Shown: piece by piece, positions 1 to 7,506 of the stretch
Layout: every line of letters starts with the position of its first letter
Numbering within the stretch: the first letter of the stretch is position 1
Origin: Trueperaceae bacterium
GTDB lineage: Bacteria > Deinococcota > Deinococci > Deinococcales > Trueperaceae
Direction: 5' to 3'
Assembly (NCBI GenBank): GCA_011390455.1
Contig: JAABSI010000009.1
Span: forward strand, 1-24,127
Length of the DNA: 24,127 nucleotides
The notes under the pieces: model-generated
What the model was told of the DNA's origin: nothing
Database searches by the model: none
The model's input: only the letters and a program-made list of their open reading frames with translations
Position numbers and translations under genes: made by a program

Positions 1-873
1 GGGGTTCGCCTCGGGGAGCGCGAGGCGCACGGCGGCGGTGGCGGCGATGTACGAGGCGCTCGCGACCATGGTGGCGAAGATCGTCGTGCCGCCGACCGAG
101 AGCCCCGCGGCCGACCCCAACACGGCGCCGAACAGGCCGTGCACGACGGGCGCGCCGAGGCCGAAGGCGATCAGGAAGGCGCCGCCCCGGCGCAACTCGC
201 TCAGGCGGCGGGCGGTGACGAGCCCCATCTCGAGCAGGAACAGGGTCAGCGCCCCCTCGAACGGGGCCACGAAGAACGGCGCCACGCGCTCGGCGCCCTC
301 GACCCCGGTGGCGAGGCCGATCGCCAGGCCGCCCACCAGCAGGACGATGCTGCGCCCGGTCAACACTTCGCGCACGGTCGCTCCGAACCCGCTGCCGCCG
401 GCCGTCGCCCGCGCGCGCTGCGCGAGCACGAGCGCGACCAGGATCGCCGGCACCTCGAGGAGCGCGACCAGGGCCGGCATGAAGCCCTCGTAGGGCACCG
501 CCGCGCGGTCGAGGAACGCCTGCGCCGCGACGAAGGTGACCACCGAGACCGAGCCGTAGTGCGCGGCCAAGGCCGCAGCGTCGGCGACGCCCCACCGCCC
601 CAGAGCGCGCGCGGCCCCGTAGCTCGTCAGCGCCGTCGCGCCCCCGGCGACCAGGGTCGCGAGCGCCGGCAGCCAGATCTGCCCGGGGGGCGTGGTGCTG
701 AGCGCCACGCCCCCCTTGAGCCCGATCGCGAAGAGCAGGTAGATGGAGAGCGCCGTGTAGAGCGCGTCCGGGACCCGCAGGTCGCTGCGCACCAGGGTCG
801 CGGCCAAGCCGAGCGCGAAGGCGAGCACCATGGGCGAGAGCAAGTTCAGCCGGACGAGTTCGAGGGCGTCCAC
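1..873 (-). CDS. sbtA: SbtA-type sodium-dependent bicarbonate permease (3' end off the window)
   Basis: The 291 visible residues form a highly hydrophobic protein of the SbtA/DUF897 family, an inner-membrane Na+-dependent bicarbonate importer in characterised members. Family-like blocks are the N-terminal VDALELVRLNLLSPMVLAF, then HYGSVSVVTF, YEGFMPALVALLE, a FFVAPFEGALTLFLLEMG helix and the late SASYIAATAAVRLALPEANP segment that runs into the left edge. Only the last few tens of residues should be missing. I chose the GTG at 873 because the protein then starts as family members do, and TAAGGT (881-886) lies 7 bases upstream, usable as a leaderless -10 box or read as AAGGTG Shine-Dalgarno. 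It is divergent from the HEAGH membrane protein at 979. No carbon-fixation gene is visible, so bicarbonate supply for carboxylases or pH control is only an inference. Confidence 0.88.
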   Translation of the reverse strand, partial: MDALELVRLNLLSPMVLAFALGLAATLVRSDLRVPDALYTALSIYLLFAIGLKGGVALSTTPPGQIWLPALATLVAGGATALTSYGAARALGRWGVADAAALAAHYGSVSVVTFVAAQAFLDRAAVPYEGFMPALVALLEVPAILVALVLAQRARATAGGSGFGATVREVLTGRSIVLLVGGLAIGLATGVEGAERVAPFFVAPFEGALTLFLLEMGLVTARRLSELRRGGAFLIAFGLGAPVVHGLFGAVLGSAAGLSVGGTTIFATMVASASYIAATAAVRLALPEANP

Positions 874-880
874 GCGGGGC

Positions 881-886
881 ACCTTA
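881..886 (-). promoter_or_regulatory. -10 box of the sbtA gene, leaderless type
   Basis: TAAGGT on the minus strand ends 7 bases before the GTG at 873, placing transcription start at or next to the start codon. The same bases also resemble a Shine-Dalgarno, so the two readings cannot be separated by eye. Confidence 0.45.
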
Positions 887-966
887 GCGCGTGGCGGGCC
901 GCGGTCCACGAGGTTCCCGCGCGATGTGGGGACCCGCGTCCGTCGTCGGCTCCGCCATCGGGCTCG

Positions 967-972
967 TATCGT
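967..972 (+). promoter_or_regulatory. -10 box, leaderless type, of the HEAGH membrane protein
   Basis: TATCGT lies 6 bases before the ATG at 979. No good -35 is visible. There is no Shine-Dalgarno at 979, which supports a leaderless message. Confidence 0.5.
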
Positions 973-978
973 CGCCCC

Positions 979-2007
979 ATGGATGCGCCCCGCGTCGCCA
1001 CCCCCCGCGTCGCCACGCCCCGCTTCGCGGGGATGATGACGACGATCGCCTGGCTGCTCTTCGCCACGCTCGCCTTCGTCCAGGTCTACCTGTTGCTCCA
1101 CGAAGCCGGCCATGCGCTGGCGGCGTGGTCGGTCGGCGGCACGGTGCGCACCCTCGACGCCCGCCCATGGTCGCCGCGCGCCCACGCCGCGTACGACCTC
1201 CCGGGGGTGAGCGACGCGGCCCGGGCCTTCGTCACCGCCGCCGGCACGCTCCTCCCCTACGCCGTGTGGGCGCTCGCGCTGGGGGCGCTTCCCCGCCGCC
1301 TGCCCGCCGCGTACGCCTGGTTGCGGCTCACGGCCAGCGTCGGCATCTTGGTCGGGTTGGCGCCGTGGATGGTGCTGCCGTGGCCCACGATGCGCGCGTC
1401 GGCGCCGGGCGACGACGTGGTGCGCTTCACGCTCACGAGCGGCTGGCCGCCGGCCGCGGTCGCGGCGCTCGCGGCCACGCTCTTCCTCGCCGGCGCGGCG
1501 TGGGCCTGGTGGCGCGTGGGCGGCCGCGCCGAGCTGACCGCGATGCGCCGGTCCGCGGCGTCGTCGGCGGTGCCGGTGCGCGCGGTCGTCGGCACCGCGC
1601 TGCTGGTGCTCGCGTTGGCGGCCCTCGCGGTGGGCCTGCGGGCCGCCTTCCCGGGCGCCGCGGCGTCCGGCGACGTGGCCCTCGCCTTCCCGCCCCACGC
1701 CCCGATCGCGGATCGCACGTTCGAAGGTGGGCCGGCGGACGTCGTGCTCGCCGAGGGGATCGCGCCCGACGGGGCGCTGCACCTGGTGCTCGGCTACGAG
1801 GACGTCGCCGGCGGCCCGCTGCGGCTCGAGGTGCGCGACGCGCTCGGCGCGGTGCACGGGGTGGGCGCCTTCGGCCCCGACACGACCATGGGCCGGGCGA
1901 CCAGCCGACCGAGCTTGCCCATCGCCCCCGGGGCCTGGTCGCTGCGCCTCACGGCGGAGGAGCTGCAGGGGCGCGTGCGCGTCTGGCAAGCGATCGACGC
2001 CCCGTAG
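979..2007 (+). CDS. multi-pass membrane protein with HEAGH motif (M50-like, putative)
   Basis: This 342-residue protein has a short repeat at its N-terminus (RVATP twice), a first membrane helix at about residues 21-43 and an HEAGH zinc-binding motif at 41-45 at the end of that helix. This placement resembles site-2 protease (M50)-like membrane proteins. Further hydrophobic segments run to about residue 230, followed by a roughly 110-residue soluble beta-rich tail. I see no clear third zinc ligand (the NPDG/LDG-type motif of active M50 enzymes), so protease activity is unproven and it may be only a structural relative. The ATG at 979 is chosen because TATCGT sits 6 bases upstream; ATG 1033 is an alternative that would remove the repeat. 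Its stop codon TAG (2005-2007) forms half of the -10 box of the next gene. Confidence 0.7.
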   Translation: MDAPRVATPRVATPRFAGMMTTIAWLLFATLAFVQVYLLLHEAGHALAAWSVGGTVRTLDARPWSPRAHAAYDLPGVSDAARAFVTAAGTLLPYAVWALALGALPRRLPAAYAWLRLTASVGILVGLAPWMVLPWPTMRASAPGDDVVRFTLTSGWPPAAVAALAATLFLAGAAWAWWRVGGRAELTAMRRSAASSAVPVRAVVGTALLVLALAALAVGLRAAFPGAAASGDVALAFPPHAPIADRTFEGGPADVVLAEGIAPDGALHLVLGYEDVAGGPLRLEVRDALGAVHGVGAFGPDTTMGRATSRPSLPIAPGAWSLRLTAEELQGRVRVWQAIDAP

Positions 2008-2010
2008 GAT
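2005..2010 (+). promoter_or_regulatory. -10 box of cupin gene, embedded in the upstream stop codon
   Basis: TAGGAT begins with the TAG stop of the upstream gene and ends 5 bases before the cupin ATG at 2016. The layout suits an independent leaderless transcript. Confidence 0.5.
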
Positions 2011-2015
2011 GCGCC

Positions 2016-2348
2016 ATGCACCGCATCCCGCTCGTCCCCGACGACGCGCCCGCGCTGGGCGTGCGCACCCTGCTCGACCTCGCCCCCAAGGACTCCGCCG
2101 CGCTGCGCGCGGGCAGCGTGACGCTGGCGCCCGGCCAGCGGGTGCCGGCGGAGGGGTGGTCGGCGCACGCCGCCGACGAGCTGTCGCTCATCGTGTCGGG
2201 CTCGCTCACCGGGGAGTCGGGCGCGGCCGCCTTTAAGGTCGGCGGCGGCGACGTGACCCTCATCCCGGCCGGCGAGGCGCATTGGGCCGTCGCCGGCCCG
2301 AGCGGCGCCCAGGTCTTCTGGATCTGGTTCGGCGCGGTCGACGACTGA
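2016..2348 (+). CDS. small single-domain cupin protein
   Basis: The 110-residue protein is about the size of one cupin barrel. The metal-binding pattern is partly visible: H51 and E55 in the first motif (HAADELSLIVSG) and H89 in the second (PAGEAHWAVAG). The glycine turns expected of a cupin are present between them. Small cupins of this kind bind a divalent metal or a small ligand and include isomerases, dioxygenases and pure sensors; nothing here fixes the substrate. The gene starts 8 bases after the HEAGH protein stops and has its own -10 box (2005-2010), so it can be transcribed with its neighbour or alone. It converges on the M20 gene at 2522, with palindrome copy 1 between them. Confidence 0.8.
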   Translation: MHRIPLVPDDAPALGVRTLLDLAPKDSAALRAGSVTLAPGQRVPAEGWSAHAADELSLIVSGSLTGESGAAAFKVGGGDVTLIPAGEAHWAVAGPSGAQVFWIWFGAVDD

Positions 2349-2414
2349 GCGGCCGACATCCTGACCGACCGACGGCCTGACCGACGCGGGAGGCCTCGTG
2401 TTCGAGGACGTACT

Positions 2415-2459
2415 CGAACCTTGCAAATCCAAAGTCGAACTTTAGATTTGCAAGGTTCG
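2415..2459. repeat. 45-bp dispersed palindrome, copy 1
   Basis: Arms CGAACCTTGCAAATC (2415-2429) and GATTTGCAAGGTTCG (2445-2459) are perfect reverse complements. Inside them AAAGT (2431-2435) and ACTTT (2439-2443) also pair, leaving one mismatch (2430/2444) and a CGA turn. It is about 42 percent GC in DNA that is otherwise near 70 percent. A second copy with the same ends and length is at 22515-22559. Both sit between convergent genes, so bidirectional termination is possible, but neither is followed by a T tract. A REP/MITE-like element or protein-binding site is equally possible. Confidence 0.9.
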
Positions 2460-2521
2460 CTGAGCAGTGCGCCGAGGCACACCACCCCGGCCGGCCGCCC
2501 CGGATTGCACCGCTGCCCCGC

Positions 2522-3721
2522 TCAGCCTCGAGGTGCCGGTCCGGTCGCCTTCGCGAAGGCCGCCTTCGCCTCGGCCATCAGGTCGGCGTCCAGGAAGAGC
2601 TCCGCCGCGATGCCCGCGAGCACCGCAGCGCCATCGAGCACGGTGGCGTCGCCGCGCGCCGATCCCGCCGCGACCTCGAAGGCGGCCGTGTGCGGCATCG
2701 CGGCGTCGTCGATGTCGAGCATCCCGTGCAGCCCGGGGACCGCTTGCGAGACGTTGCCCATGTCGGTCGAGCCCGTGCCGTCGGCCATGTCGTAGGGCGC
2801 CACGCTCCGCCCGCGGCGCGTCGCGTGGCGCGTGAAGGCCGCTTCGAGCGGCGCGTTGTTCACGATCTCGAGGTACGGGCGCGAGGAGGGCGTGATCGTC
2901 AGATCGGTCCCGGTCATCAGCGCGGCGCCCCGGAAGACGTCCTCGAGGCGCGGCACCAGGTCGTCGAACAGGTAGCGCGCGTCCTTCGCGCGGGCGACGG
3001 CGTTCATCGAGGCCGTCTCGGGGATGATGTTCGCCGCCGCGCCGCCGTCGGTGACGATCGCGTGGATGCGCACGTCGTCGCGGACCTGCTGGCGCAGCGC
3101 GTCGATGCCGGCGAAGGCGAGGCGCACTGCGTCGAGCGCGTTGCGCCCCAGATGCGGCGCCATCGCCGCGTGCGCCGGCACGCCACGGAAGGCCACGTCC
3201 CACTTGGTGCTCGCCAGCGTCCCCATGCTTGGGTGGCTCGACTTGTAGGGGTGGATCATGATCGCGGCGTCGACGCCGTCGAAGACGCCCGCCTCGAGCA
3301 GGACCACCTTGCCGCCGCCCCCCTCCTCGGCGGGCGTGCCGAGCACGAGCAGCGTCCCGTCGAACCCCTCCATCAGCGGCGCGAGCGCGAAGCCGGCGCC
3401 GGCGCCCATGGTGGCGATCACGTTGTGGCCGCAGGCGTGGCCGAGGCCGGGGAGCGCGTCGTACTCGCACAGGACGGCCACCGTGGGGCCGGGGCCGCGG
3501 CCTTCGAGGCGGGCGCGGAAGGCGGTGGGCAGCCCGCCCACGCCGCGCTCGACGGCGAACCCGCGCGCCTCCAGCGCCTCGGTCAGCCAGGCGGCGGCCT
3601 GGACCTCTTCGAAGCGGACCTCGGGGTGGGCGTGGATGCGGTGGCTGAGGTCGAGGAGCGAAGCGCGTTCCTCCTCGAGGCGGGCGTCGATGCGGGCGAG
3701 GGCGTCGTCGAGCTGAGGCAT
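2522..3721 (-). CDS. M20 family amidohydrolase / metallodipeptidase (PM20D2/AbgB-like)
   Basis: The 399-residue length is normal for M20D enzymes, cytoplasmic di-metal hydrolases of amide bonds in N-acyl amino acids and dipeptides. The N-terminal HRIHAHPEVRFEE block is typical. The metal and catalytic motifs are LCEYDALPGLGHACGHN (C97 and H99 region), the TPAEEGGGGK loop with E132-E133, and H157 in MIHPYK. A lid domain follows from about residue 180 and a late conserved histidine lies in MPHTAAF. The CEYDALP...GHACGHN wording is closest to the PM20D2/p-aminobenzoyl-glutamate hydrolase branch; the exact substrate is unknown. The ATG at 3721 has AGGAG 6 bases upstream and a -10 TAGCGT at 3773-3778. 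It follows the YpfJ-like gene on the same strand after 110 bases containing a hairpin. Confidence 0.88.
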   Translation of the reverse strand: MPQLDDALARIDARLEEERASLLDLSHRIHAHPEVRFEEVQAAAWLTEALEARGFAVERGVGGLPTAFRARLEGRGPGPTVAVLCEYDALPGLGHACGHNVIATMGAGAGFALAPLMEGFDGTLLVLGTPAEEGGGGKVVLLEAGVFDGVDAAIMIHPYKSSHPSMGTLASTKWDVAFRGVPAHAAMAPHLGRNALDAVRLAFAGIDALRQQVRDDVRIHAIVTDGGAAANIIPETASMNAVARAKDARYLFDDLVPRLEDVFRGAALMTGTDLTITPSSRPYLEIVNNAPLEAAFTRHATRRGRSVAPYDMADGTGSTDMGNVSQAVPGLHGMLDIDDAAMPHTAAFEVAAGSARGDATVLDGAAVLAGIAAELFLDADLMAEAKAAFAKATGPAPRG

Positions 3722-3772
3722 GGGGGCTCCTGGGTGCGTGGGGCGATCGCGCGGGGGGTCGGGGACGGCGCC

Positions 3773-3778
3773 ACGCTA
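3773..3778 (-). promoter_or_regulatory. -10 box of the M20 gene
   Basis: TAGCGT on the minus strand lies about 50 bases before the start codon, downstream of the hairpin at 3791-3814. The M20 gene therefore probably has its own leadered transcript with a Shine-Dalgarno. Confidence 0.35.
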
Positions 3779-3790
3779 CCGCGGCGTCGA

Positions 3791-3814
3791 GGTCGCACCG
3801 CGCGGGTGCGAACC
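3791..3814 (-). terminator. hairpin after the YpfJ-like gene
   Basis: GGTCGCACC (3791-3799) and GGTGCGAACC (3805-3814) pair with one bulged base around a 5-base loop, 18 bases past the YpfJ-like stop. There is no T tract, so termination is tentative. Confidence 0.4.
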
Positions 3815-3831
3815 CCACCGAGGACCTTCGA

Positions 3832-4689
3832 TCAGTTCGCGGAGAGGGTGTCGCAGGCGGTCGGGTCGCCCGTCTCGAAGCCGGTCCGGAACCACTGCGT
3901 CCGCTGCGCGGAGGTGCCGTGGGTGAAGGTCTCCTGGTTCGGGATGCGCCCCGCGCGACCGGCGAGGTGGTCGTCGCCGACGGCCGCCGCCGCGTTCAAC
4001 CCCTCCTCCAGGTCGCCGTGCTCCATGATGCCGCGCGCCTCCGCCGACGCCGCCCACACGCCGGCGTAGCAGTCGGCCTGCAGCTCGAGCGCCACCGACC
4101 ACTCGTTGGCCGTGTTCGGGCGCGCCTGCTGCTGCTGGCGCACCTCGGCCATCGTGCCGAGCAGGTTCTGAACGTGGTGCCCGATCTCGTGGGCGAGGAC
4201 GTACGCCTCGGCGAAGTCGCCGGGCGCCCCGTAGCGCTCGCGGAGCGTCTCGTAGAACGAGAGGTCGAGGTAGATGCCGCCGTCGGTCGGGCAGTAGAAG
4301 GGTCCAGAGGCCGAAGGGGCGATGCCGCAACCGGACTCCACCGCGTCCCGGTACAGCACGAGCGTGGCGTCCTGGTACGCCAGATCGCTGCGCTCGAAGA
4401 CGTCGCTCCAGGTCGCTTGGACGTCGTCCAGGACGTACGAGACGAAGCGCACGTGCTCCTCTTCGAGCGCGAGCTCCTGCTGGGTGGCCGGGGGGCCCGC
4501 GGGCGCCCCGCCGCCCCCGCCCGGGCTCAGACCGAGGAGCGCGAACAGGTCGGTGCCGGTGAGGGCGCTGAGCGCGAACACCAGGAGTACGCCGCCGATC
4601 CCGAGCGGGATCGCCGTGCGGCCGCCGACGCTCCGGCGCCCGCGGCGATCGTCGAGGTTCTTGCTGCGTCCACGGTCTTCCCACTTCAT
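3832..4689 (-). CDS. ypfJ: YpfJ-family neutral zinc metallopeptidase-like protein
   Basis: The 285-residue protein has the full YpfJ/zinc_peptidase layout. A short charged N-terminus (MKWEDRGRSKN) is followed by one membrane helix at about residues 26-53, a Gly/Pro-rich linker and a globular domain carrying HEIGHH at 167-172. E202 in LELQADCYAGVW is the probable third zinc ligand. Two cysteines around CGIAPSASGPFYC (121-133) resemble the conserved disulphide pair of the family. The domain should sit outside the inner membrane. E. coli YpfJ has no clearly known substrate. ATG 4689 is chosen because the typical N-terminus starts there and GAGGTG lies 5 bases upstream; the frame stays open further upstream without family resemblance. 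A -10 TATGCT is at 4758-4763. Divergent from the chromate transporter gene. Confidence 0.9.
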   Translation of the reverse strand: MKWEDRGRSKNLDDRRGRRSVGGRTAIPLGIGGVLLVFALSALTGTDLFALLGLSPGGGGGAPAGPPATQQELALEEEHVRFVSYVLDDVQATWSDVFERSDLAYQDATLVLYRDAVESGCGIAPSASGPFYCPTDGGIYLDLSFYETLRERYGAPGDFAEAYVLAHEIGHHVQNLLGTMAEVRQQQQARPNTANEWSVALELQADCYAGVWAASAEARGIMEHGDLEEGLNAAAAVGDDHLAGRAGRIPNQETFTHGTSAQRTQWFRTGFETGDPTACDTLSAN

Positions 4690-4757
4690 CGCGCCACCTC
4701 GTGTCGTGGCCGACGGCGCACCCCGGCGGCCAGCGCACGGGGGAGGTCCACGCGTCC

Positions 4758-4763
4758 AGCATA
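4758..4763 (-). promoter_or_regulatory. -10 box of the YpfJ-like gene
   Basis: TATGCT on the minus strand gives a leader of roughly 60 bases with a Shine-Dalgarno, unlike the leaderless chrA promoter 40 bases away on the other strand. Confidence 0.35.
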
Positions 4764-4803
4764 GGGGTGGCGCCTCGCTCGCGCGACGGCAACGGACCTG
4801 CGG

Positions 4804-4809
4804 TACCGT
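4804..4809 (+). promoter_or_regulatory. -10 box of chrA, leaderless type
   Basis: TACCGT ends 7 bases before GTG 4817, which has no Shine-Dalgarno. Confidence 0.5.
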
Positions 4810-4816
4810 GCGCGCC

Positions 4817-6040
4817 GTGGCCGAGCCCGCCGCCCCCCGCGGCACCTTCCTCGAGGTCCTCGCCGTCTTCACCCGCTTGGGCCTGACCTCGTTCGGCGGG
4901 CCGGTCGCCCACCTCGGCTACTTCCGCGCCGAGTGCGTCGAGCGCCGCCGCTGGCTCGACGACGGCGCGTACGCCGACCTGGTCGCGCTCTGCCAGTTCC
5001 TGCCGGGGCCGGCGTCCTCGCAGGTGGGCATCGGGCTGGGGTACCGCCGCGCGGGTCTGCCCGGGGCGCTCGCGGCCTGGCTGGGGTTCACGCTGCCCTC
5101 GGCGATCGCGCTCGTGGCGTTCGCCTTCGGCGTGCAGGCGGTGGGCAGCGTCGAGGGCGCCGCCTGGCTGGGCGGTCTCAGGATCGTCGCGGTCGCGGTG
5201 GTCGCGCACGCGGTGTGGGGCATGGCGACCAAGCTCACGCCCGACGCGCCGCGGATCACGGTGGCGCTCGCCGCGGCGATGGTGGCGCTCGTGTGGACCG
5301 GGGCGCTCGCGCAGGTGGCGATCATCGCCGGCGGCGCCCTGCTGGGGCTGACCTGGTTGCCGCCCCCCGCCCCGGAGACCGGTGGCCGGCGGGCCGCGGC
5401 GCCGGCGCCCGGCGGCCTGCCGCGCCGCGCCGCCGCCGTCCTGCTGGCGGTCTTCGCGGCGCTGCTGGTGGCGCTGCCCGTGGTGCGCGAGGCGAGCAGG
5501 TCGCAGGCGGTGGGCGTCGCCGACGCCTTCTACCGGACCGGCGCGCTCGTGTTCGGCGGCGGCCACGTGGTGCTGCCCTTGATCCAGGCCGAGGTGGTGC
5601 CGGCCGGTTGGGTCGACGACGGCACCTTCATCGCCGGCTACGGCGCGGCGCAGGCGGTGCCGGGCCCCCTGTTCACCTTCTCGGCCTTCCTGGGCGCCTC
5701 GATGGCGCCCGGGGCCGCAGGCGTCGGGTTCGCGGCGATCGCGTTGGTGGCGGTCTTCGTGCCGTCGTTCCTGCTGCTGCTGGGCGTGCTGCCCTTCTGG
5801 GAAACGTTGCGCCGGCGCCGCGCGGTGCGGCGCGCGCTGGTGGGCGTCAACGCCGCAGTGGTCGGCTTGCTGCTCGCGGCGCTCTACGACCCGGTGTGGA
5901 CGGCGGCGGTCGCCGGCCCGCGCGACGTGGCGCTGGTGCTCGCGGCCTACGGCGCGCTGGCCGTGTGGAAGGCGCCGCCCTGGGCGGTGGTGGTCGTGGG
6001 GGCGGCGACGACGGCGGGGCTCGCCGCCGTGGGCTTCTGA
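4817..6040 (+). CDS. chrA: chromate transporter family protein (two CHR domains)
   Basis: The 407-residue membrane protein has the two homologous CHR halves of ChrA, an inner-membrane transporter that expels chromate in characterised members. The first half carries LTSFGGPVAHLGYF, ERRRWLDDGAYADLVALCQFLPGP and SSQVGIGLGYRRAGLPGALAAWLGF. The second repeats the pattern with LVFGGGHVVLPLIQAEVV, GWVDDGTFIAGYGAAQAVPGPLFTFSAFLGA. About 10-12 hydrophobic segments are visible, with a Pro/Ala-rich linker between the halves. The GTG at 4817 is favoured by the adjacent -10 box; GTG 4808 is in frame three codons earlier but would overlap that box. No chromate regulator or reductase is adjacent, and ChrA homologues are common in bacteria without chromate exposure, so the native substrate is uncertain. 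It ends 10 bases from the convergent DUF427 gene. Confidence 0.9.
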   Translation: MAEPAAPRGTFLEVLAVFTRLGLTSFGGPVAHLGYFRAECVERRRWLDDGAYADLVALCQFLPGPASSQVGIGLGYRRAGLPGALAAWLGFTLPSAIALVAFAFGVQAVGSVEGAAWLGGLRIVAVAVVAHAVWGMATKLTPDAPRITVALAAAMVALVWTGALAQVAIIAGGALLGLTWLPPPAPETGGRRAAAPAPGGLPRRAAAVLLAVFAALLVALPVVREASRSQAVGVADAFYRTGALVFGGGHVVLPLIQAEVVPAGWVDDGTFIAGYGAAQAVPGPLFTFSAFLGASMAPGAAGVGFAAIALVAVFVPSFLLLLGVLPFWETLRRRRAVRRALVGVNAAVVGLLLAALYDPVWTAAVAGPRDVALVLAAYGALAVWKAPPWAVVVVGAATTAGLAAVGF

Positions 6041-6050
6041 AGAGGTCCGC

Positions 6051-6548
6051 CTACCAGCCTTCGGTGCCCGGACCGCCCTTGAACGGACCCGCCACGCGCG
6101 AGGTCACCCAGCTGCCGTAGAAGTCGCCGCCGACGGGGCGCACGACCTCACCGTCGACGGTGATGCGGTCGACCCGGGAGGGGTAGAAGGCGATCCACCC
6201 GGCGATCGCGGCGAAGCCCGGGGTCGGCGTGGGGTACCACCAGCACGCGCCGGTGGCACGGCGATCGCCGACGACCGCGTCCGCGTAGGCCGCCGGCCCC
6301 TTGAACTCGCAGAAGGTGCGCCGCGGGGTCGGCTCGAGCAGGTCCATCCGCACGTCCTCGGGCGGCAGGTAGTAGACCGGCGCGTGCGAGGTCTCCAAGA
6401 CCCGGATGGCGCGCCGGCTCTCGGCGAGCGTCGTGCCAGCGAAGGTCACGACGACGAGTTCGGTCGAGGGATCGAGCGCGGGTGGGCGCGGGTAGTCCCA
6501 GACCGACTCTTGACCGGGACCGGCGGGATCGGGGGCGGGTCGTCGCAT
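6051..6548 (-). CDS. DUF427 domain protein
   Basis: A 165-residue soluble protein of the DUF427 family. Recognisable blocks are FAGTTLAESRRAIRVLETSHAPVYYLPPEDVRMDLL (residues about 36-71), TFCEFKGPAAYADAVVG and GWIAFYPSRVDRITVDGEVV. These make up one complete domain followed by a short Gly-rich tail ending FKGGPGTEGW. The domain forms a small beta-rich fold with no established biochemical role. The start ATG at 6548 lies 5 bases after TACCCT (6554-6559), the leaderless pattern, and has no Shine-Dalgarno. It is tail-to-tail with chrA. The META protein upstream on the same strand ends 72 bases away, so co-transcription is possible but not required. Confidence 0.85.
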   Translation of the reverse strand: MRRPAPDPAGPGQESVWDYPRPPALDPSTELVVVTFAGTTLAESRRAIRVLETSHAPVYYLPPEDVRMDLLEPTPRRTFCEFKGPAAYADAVVGDRRATGACWWYPTPTPGFAAIAGWIAFYPSRVDRITVDGEVVRPVGGDFYGSWVTSRVAGPFKGGPGTEGW

Positions 6549-6553
6549 GCGCG

Positions 6554-6559
6554 AGGGTA
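6554..6559 (-). promoter_or_regulatory. -10 box of DUF427 gene, leaderless type
   Basis: TACCCT on the minus strand ends 5 bases before the ATG at 6548. Confidence 0.5.
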
Positions 6560-6620
6560 CCGAGCGGTGGCCCTGGCTTCGGCGACCCGGAGCCCGATCA
6601 CCCCCCGGCGGGGCCCCACC

Positions 6621-7421
6621 TCAGGGGCAGAGCCCACCCACCAACGCGTCGGTGACATCGCCGCGCGCGCACCACGTCGCCTGCCGACCCGAGGCGATCC
6701 GCCAGGCACCGTCGGTGCCGCGCTCGAGGTCGACCTCGAACCAGAGCGCCCGGACGGAGTCGTCCATGAGTCCGTCGAACCACAGACGGACGGTGGTGGC
6801 GCCGTCGGCGGCGTCCTGCCGCACGACCGTGGACCGCCCGGTCGACTCGGTGGCGACGAAGAGCAGCGCGACCTGGAGCGGGTCGCGCACCCAGGCGGCG
6901 CGGCTGGCGGCGGACGCCTCGACGATCGGCGCGAAGCGCGCGGGGTCGAGCGCCTGCGAGGACGCCACCGGGGGCGCACCCTGCACGCCGGGGTCCTCGG
7001 GGTCGCCGGCCGGCGCGTAGACGAGCATGCGGCCCGCGCCGCGCACGTAGAGCCGGCCAGCGACCAGGTCCGCGCGCGTGGTCGCGCCCAGTACGCGCGC
7101 GACGATCGCTTCGGCGGTCGCTTCGTCGCCCTCGCAGAAGCGCCGGGTCGTGGCCAGCGGCCCCAGTTCGAGCGCGTCGGCGGTGCCGCCGACCTCGCCC
7201 TCGAAGGTGTTGCACCCGTTCGATCCGGACACCGTGGCGCCGTCCTCGCGGACGACGAGGGTGACCTCGACGCGCGGCCACGGGTTGGGGTCGGCGTCGA
7301 GGCCGACCAGGTGCCAGGCGCCCGGGGGCAGCGGGCCGGTGTCGAGGAGCGGCGGCGCCGCCAGCGCGGTCGTGGTGAGCGCGGCGGCGCCGAGGACGGC
7401 GAGCGCGGTGCGTCGGAGCAT
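6621..7421 (-). CDS. secreted META-domain protein
   Basis: The 266-residue protein starts with a signal peptide (MLRRTALAVLGAAALTTTALA, cleavage likely near residue 21). A META/HslJ-type domain follows: WHLVGLDADPNPWPRVEVTLVVREDGATVSGSNGCNTFEGEV with the diagnostic SGSNGCNTFEG turn, then LELGPLATTRRFC. The two cysteines of these motifs probably form a disulphide. The C-terminal part, from about residue 130, is unassigned; its repeated charged-aromatic strands (VALLFVATESTG, VRLWFDGLMDDSVRALWFEVDL) suggest a second beta-rich domain. META proteins are envelope or secreted proteins linked to stress and motility with no known enzymatic activity. ATG 7421 has AGAAGGGG 6 bases upstream and a -10 TACCCT at 7507-7512. 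Confidence 0.82.
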   Translation of the reverse strand: MLRRTALAVLGAAALTTTALAAPPLLDTGPLPPGAWHLVGLDADPNPWPRVEVTLVVREDGATVSGSNGCNTFEGEVGGTADALELGPLATTRRFCEGDEATAEAIVARVLGATTRADLVAGRLYVRGAGRMLVYAPAGDPEDPGVQGAPPVASSQALDPARFAPIVEASAASRAAWVRDPLQVALLFVATESTGRSTVVRQDAADGATTVRLWFDGLMDDSVRALWFEVDLERGTDGAWRIASGRQATWCARGDVTDALVGGLCP

Positions 7422-7482
7422 GTCGGACCCCTTCTCGGGCGCGGCGCCGCGGGCCGGGCGTTCCAGTGCGTCTGGACGGGGC

Positions 7483-7506
7483 CGCGACGAGCCGCTCCTC
7501 GTCGCG
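7483..7506. promoter_or_regulatory. perfect inverted repeat abutting the META-gene promoter
   Basis: CGCGACGAG (7483-7491) and CTCGTCGCG (7498-7506) pair perfectly around a 6-base loop, immediately after the minus-strand -10 box TACCCT (7507-7512). It spans the probable transcription start, so it may be a repressor operator; it could also act as a terminator hairpin for the YD-repeat gene that ends at 7578. Confidence 0.45.

Noticed and set aside
139..978. Long plus-strand reading upstream of the HEAGH protein
   Set aside because: It is antisense to the sbtA gene and has the Arg/Pro/Gly-rich composition of a GC-rich shadow frame; the real start is ATG 979.
987..1022. Tandem repeat encoding RVATP twice
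   Set aside because: Only two short units in a single gene's N-terminus; too short to be a separate repeat feature.
3776..5566. Long minus-strand reading across the YpfJ-like and chrA genes
   Set aside because: Low-complexity Arg/Gly/Ala content and no family motifs, overlapping two well supported genes.
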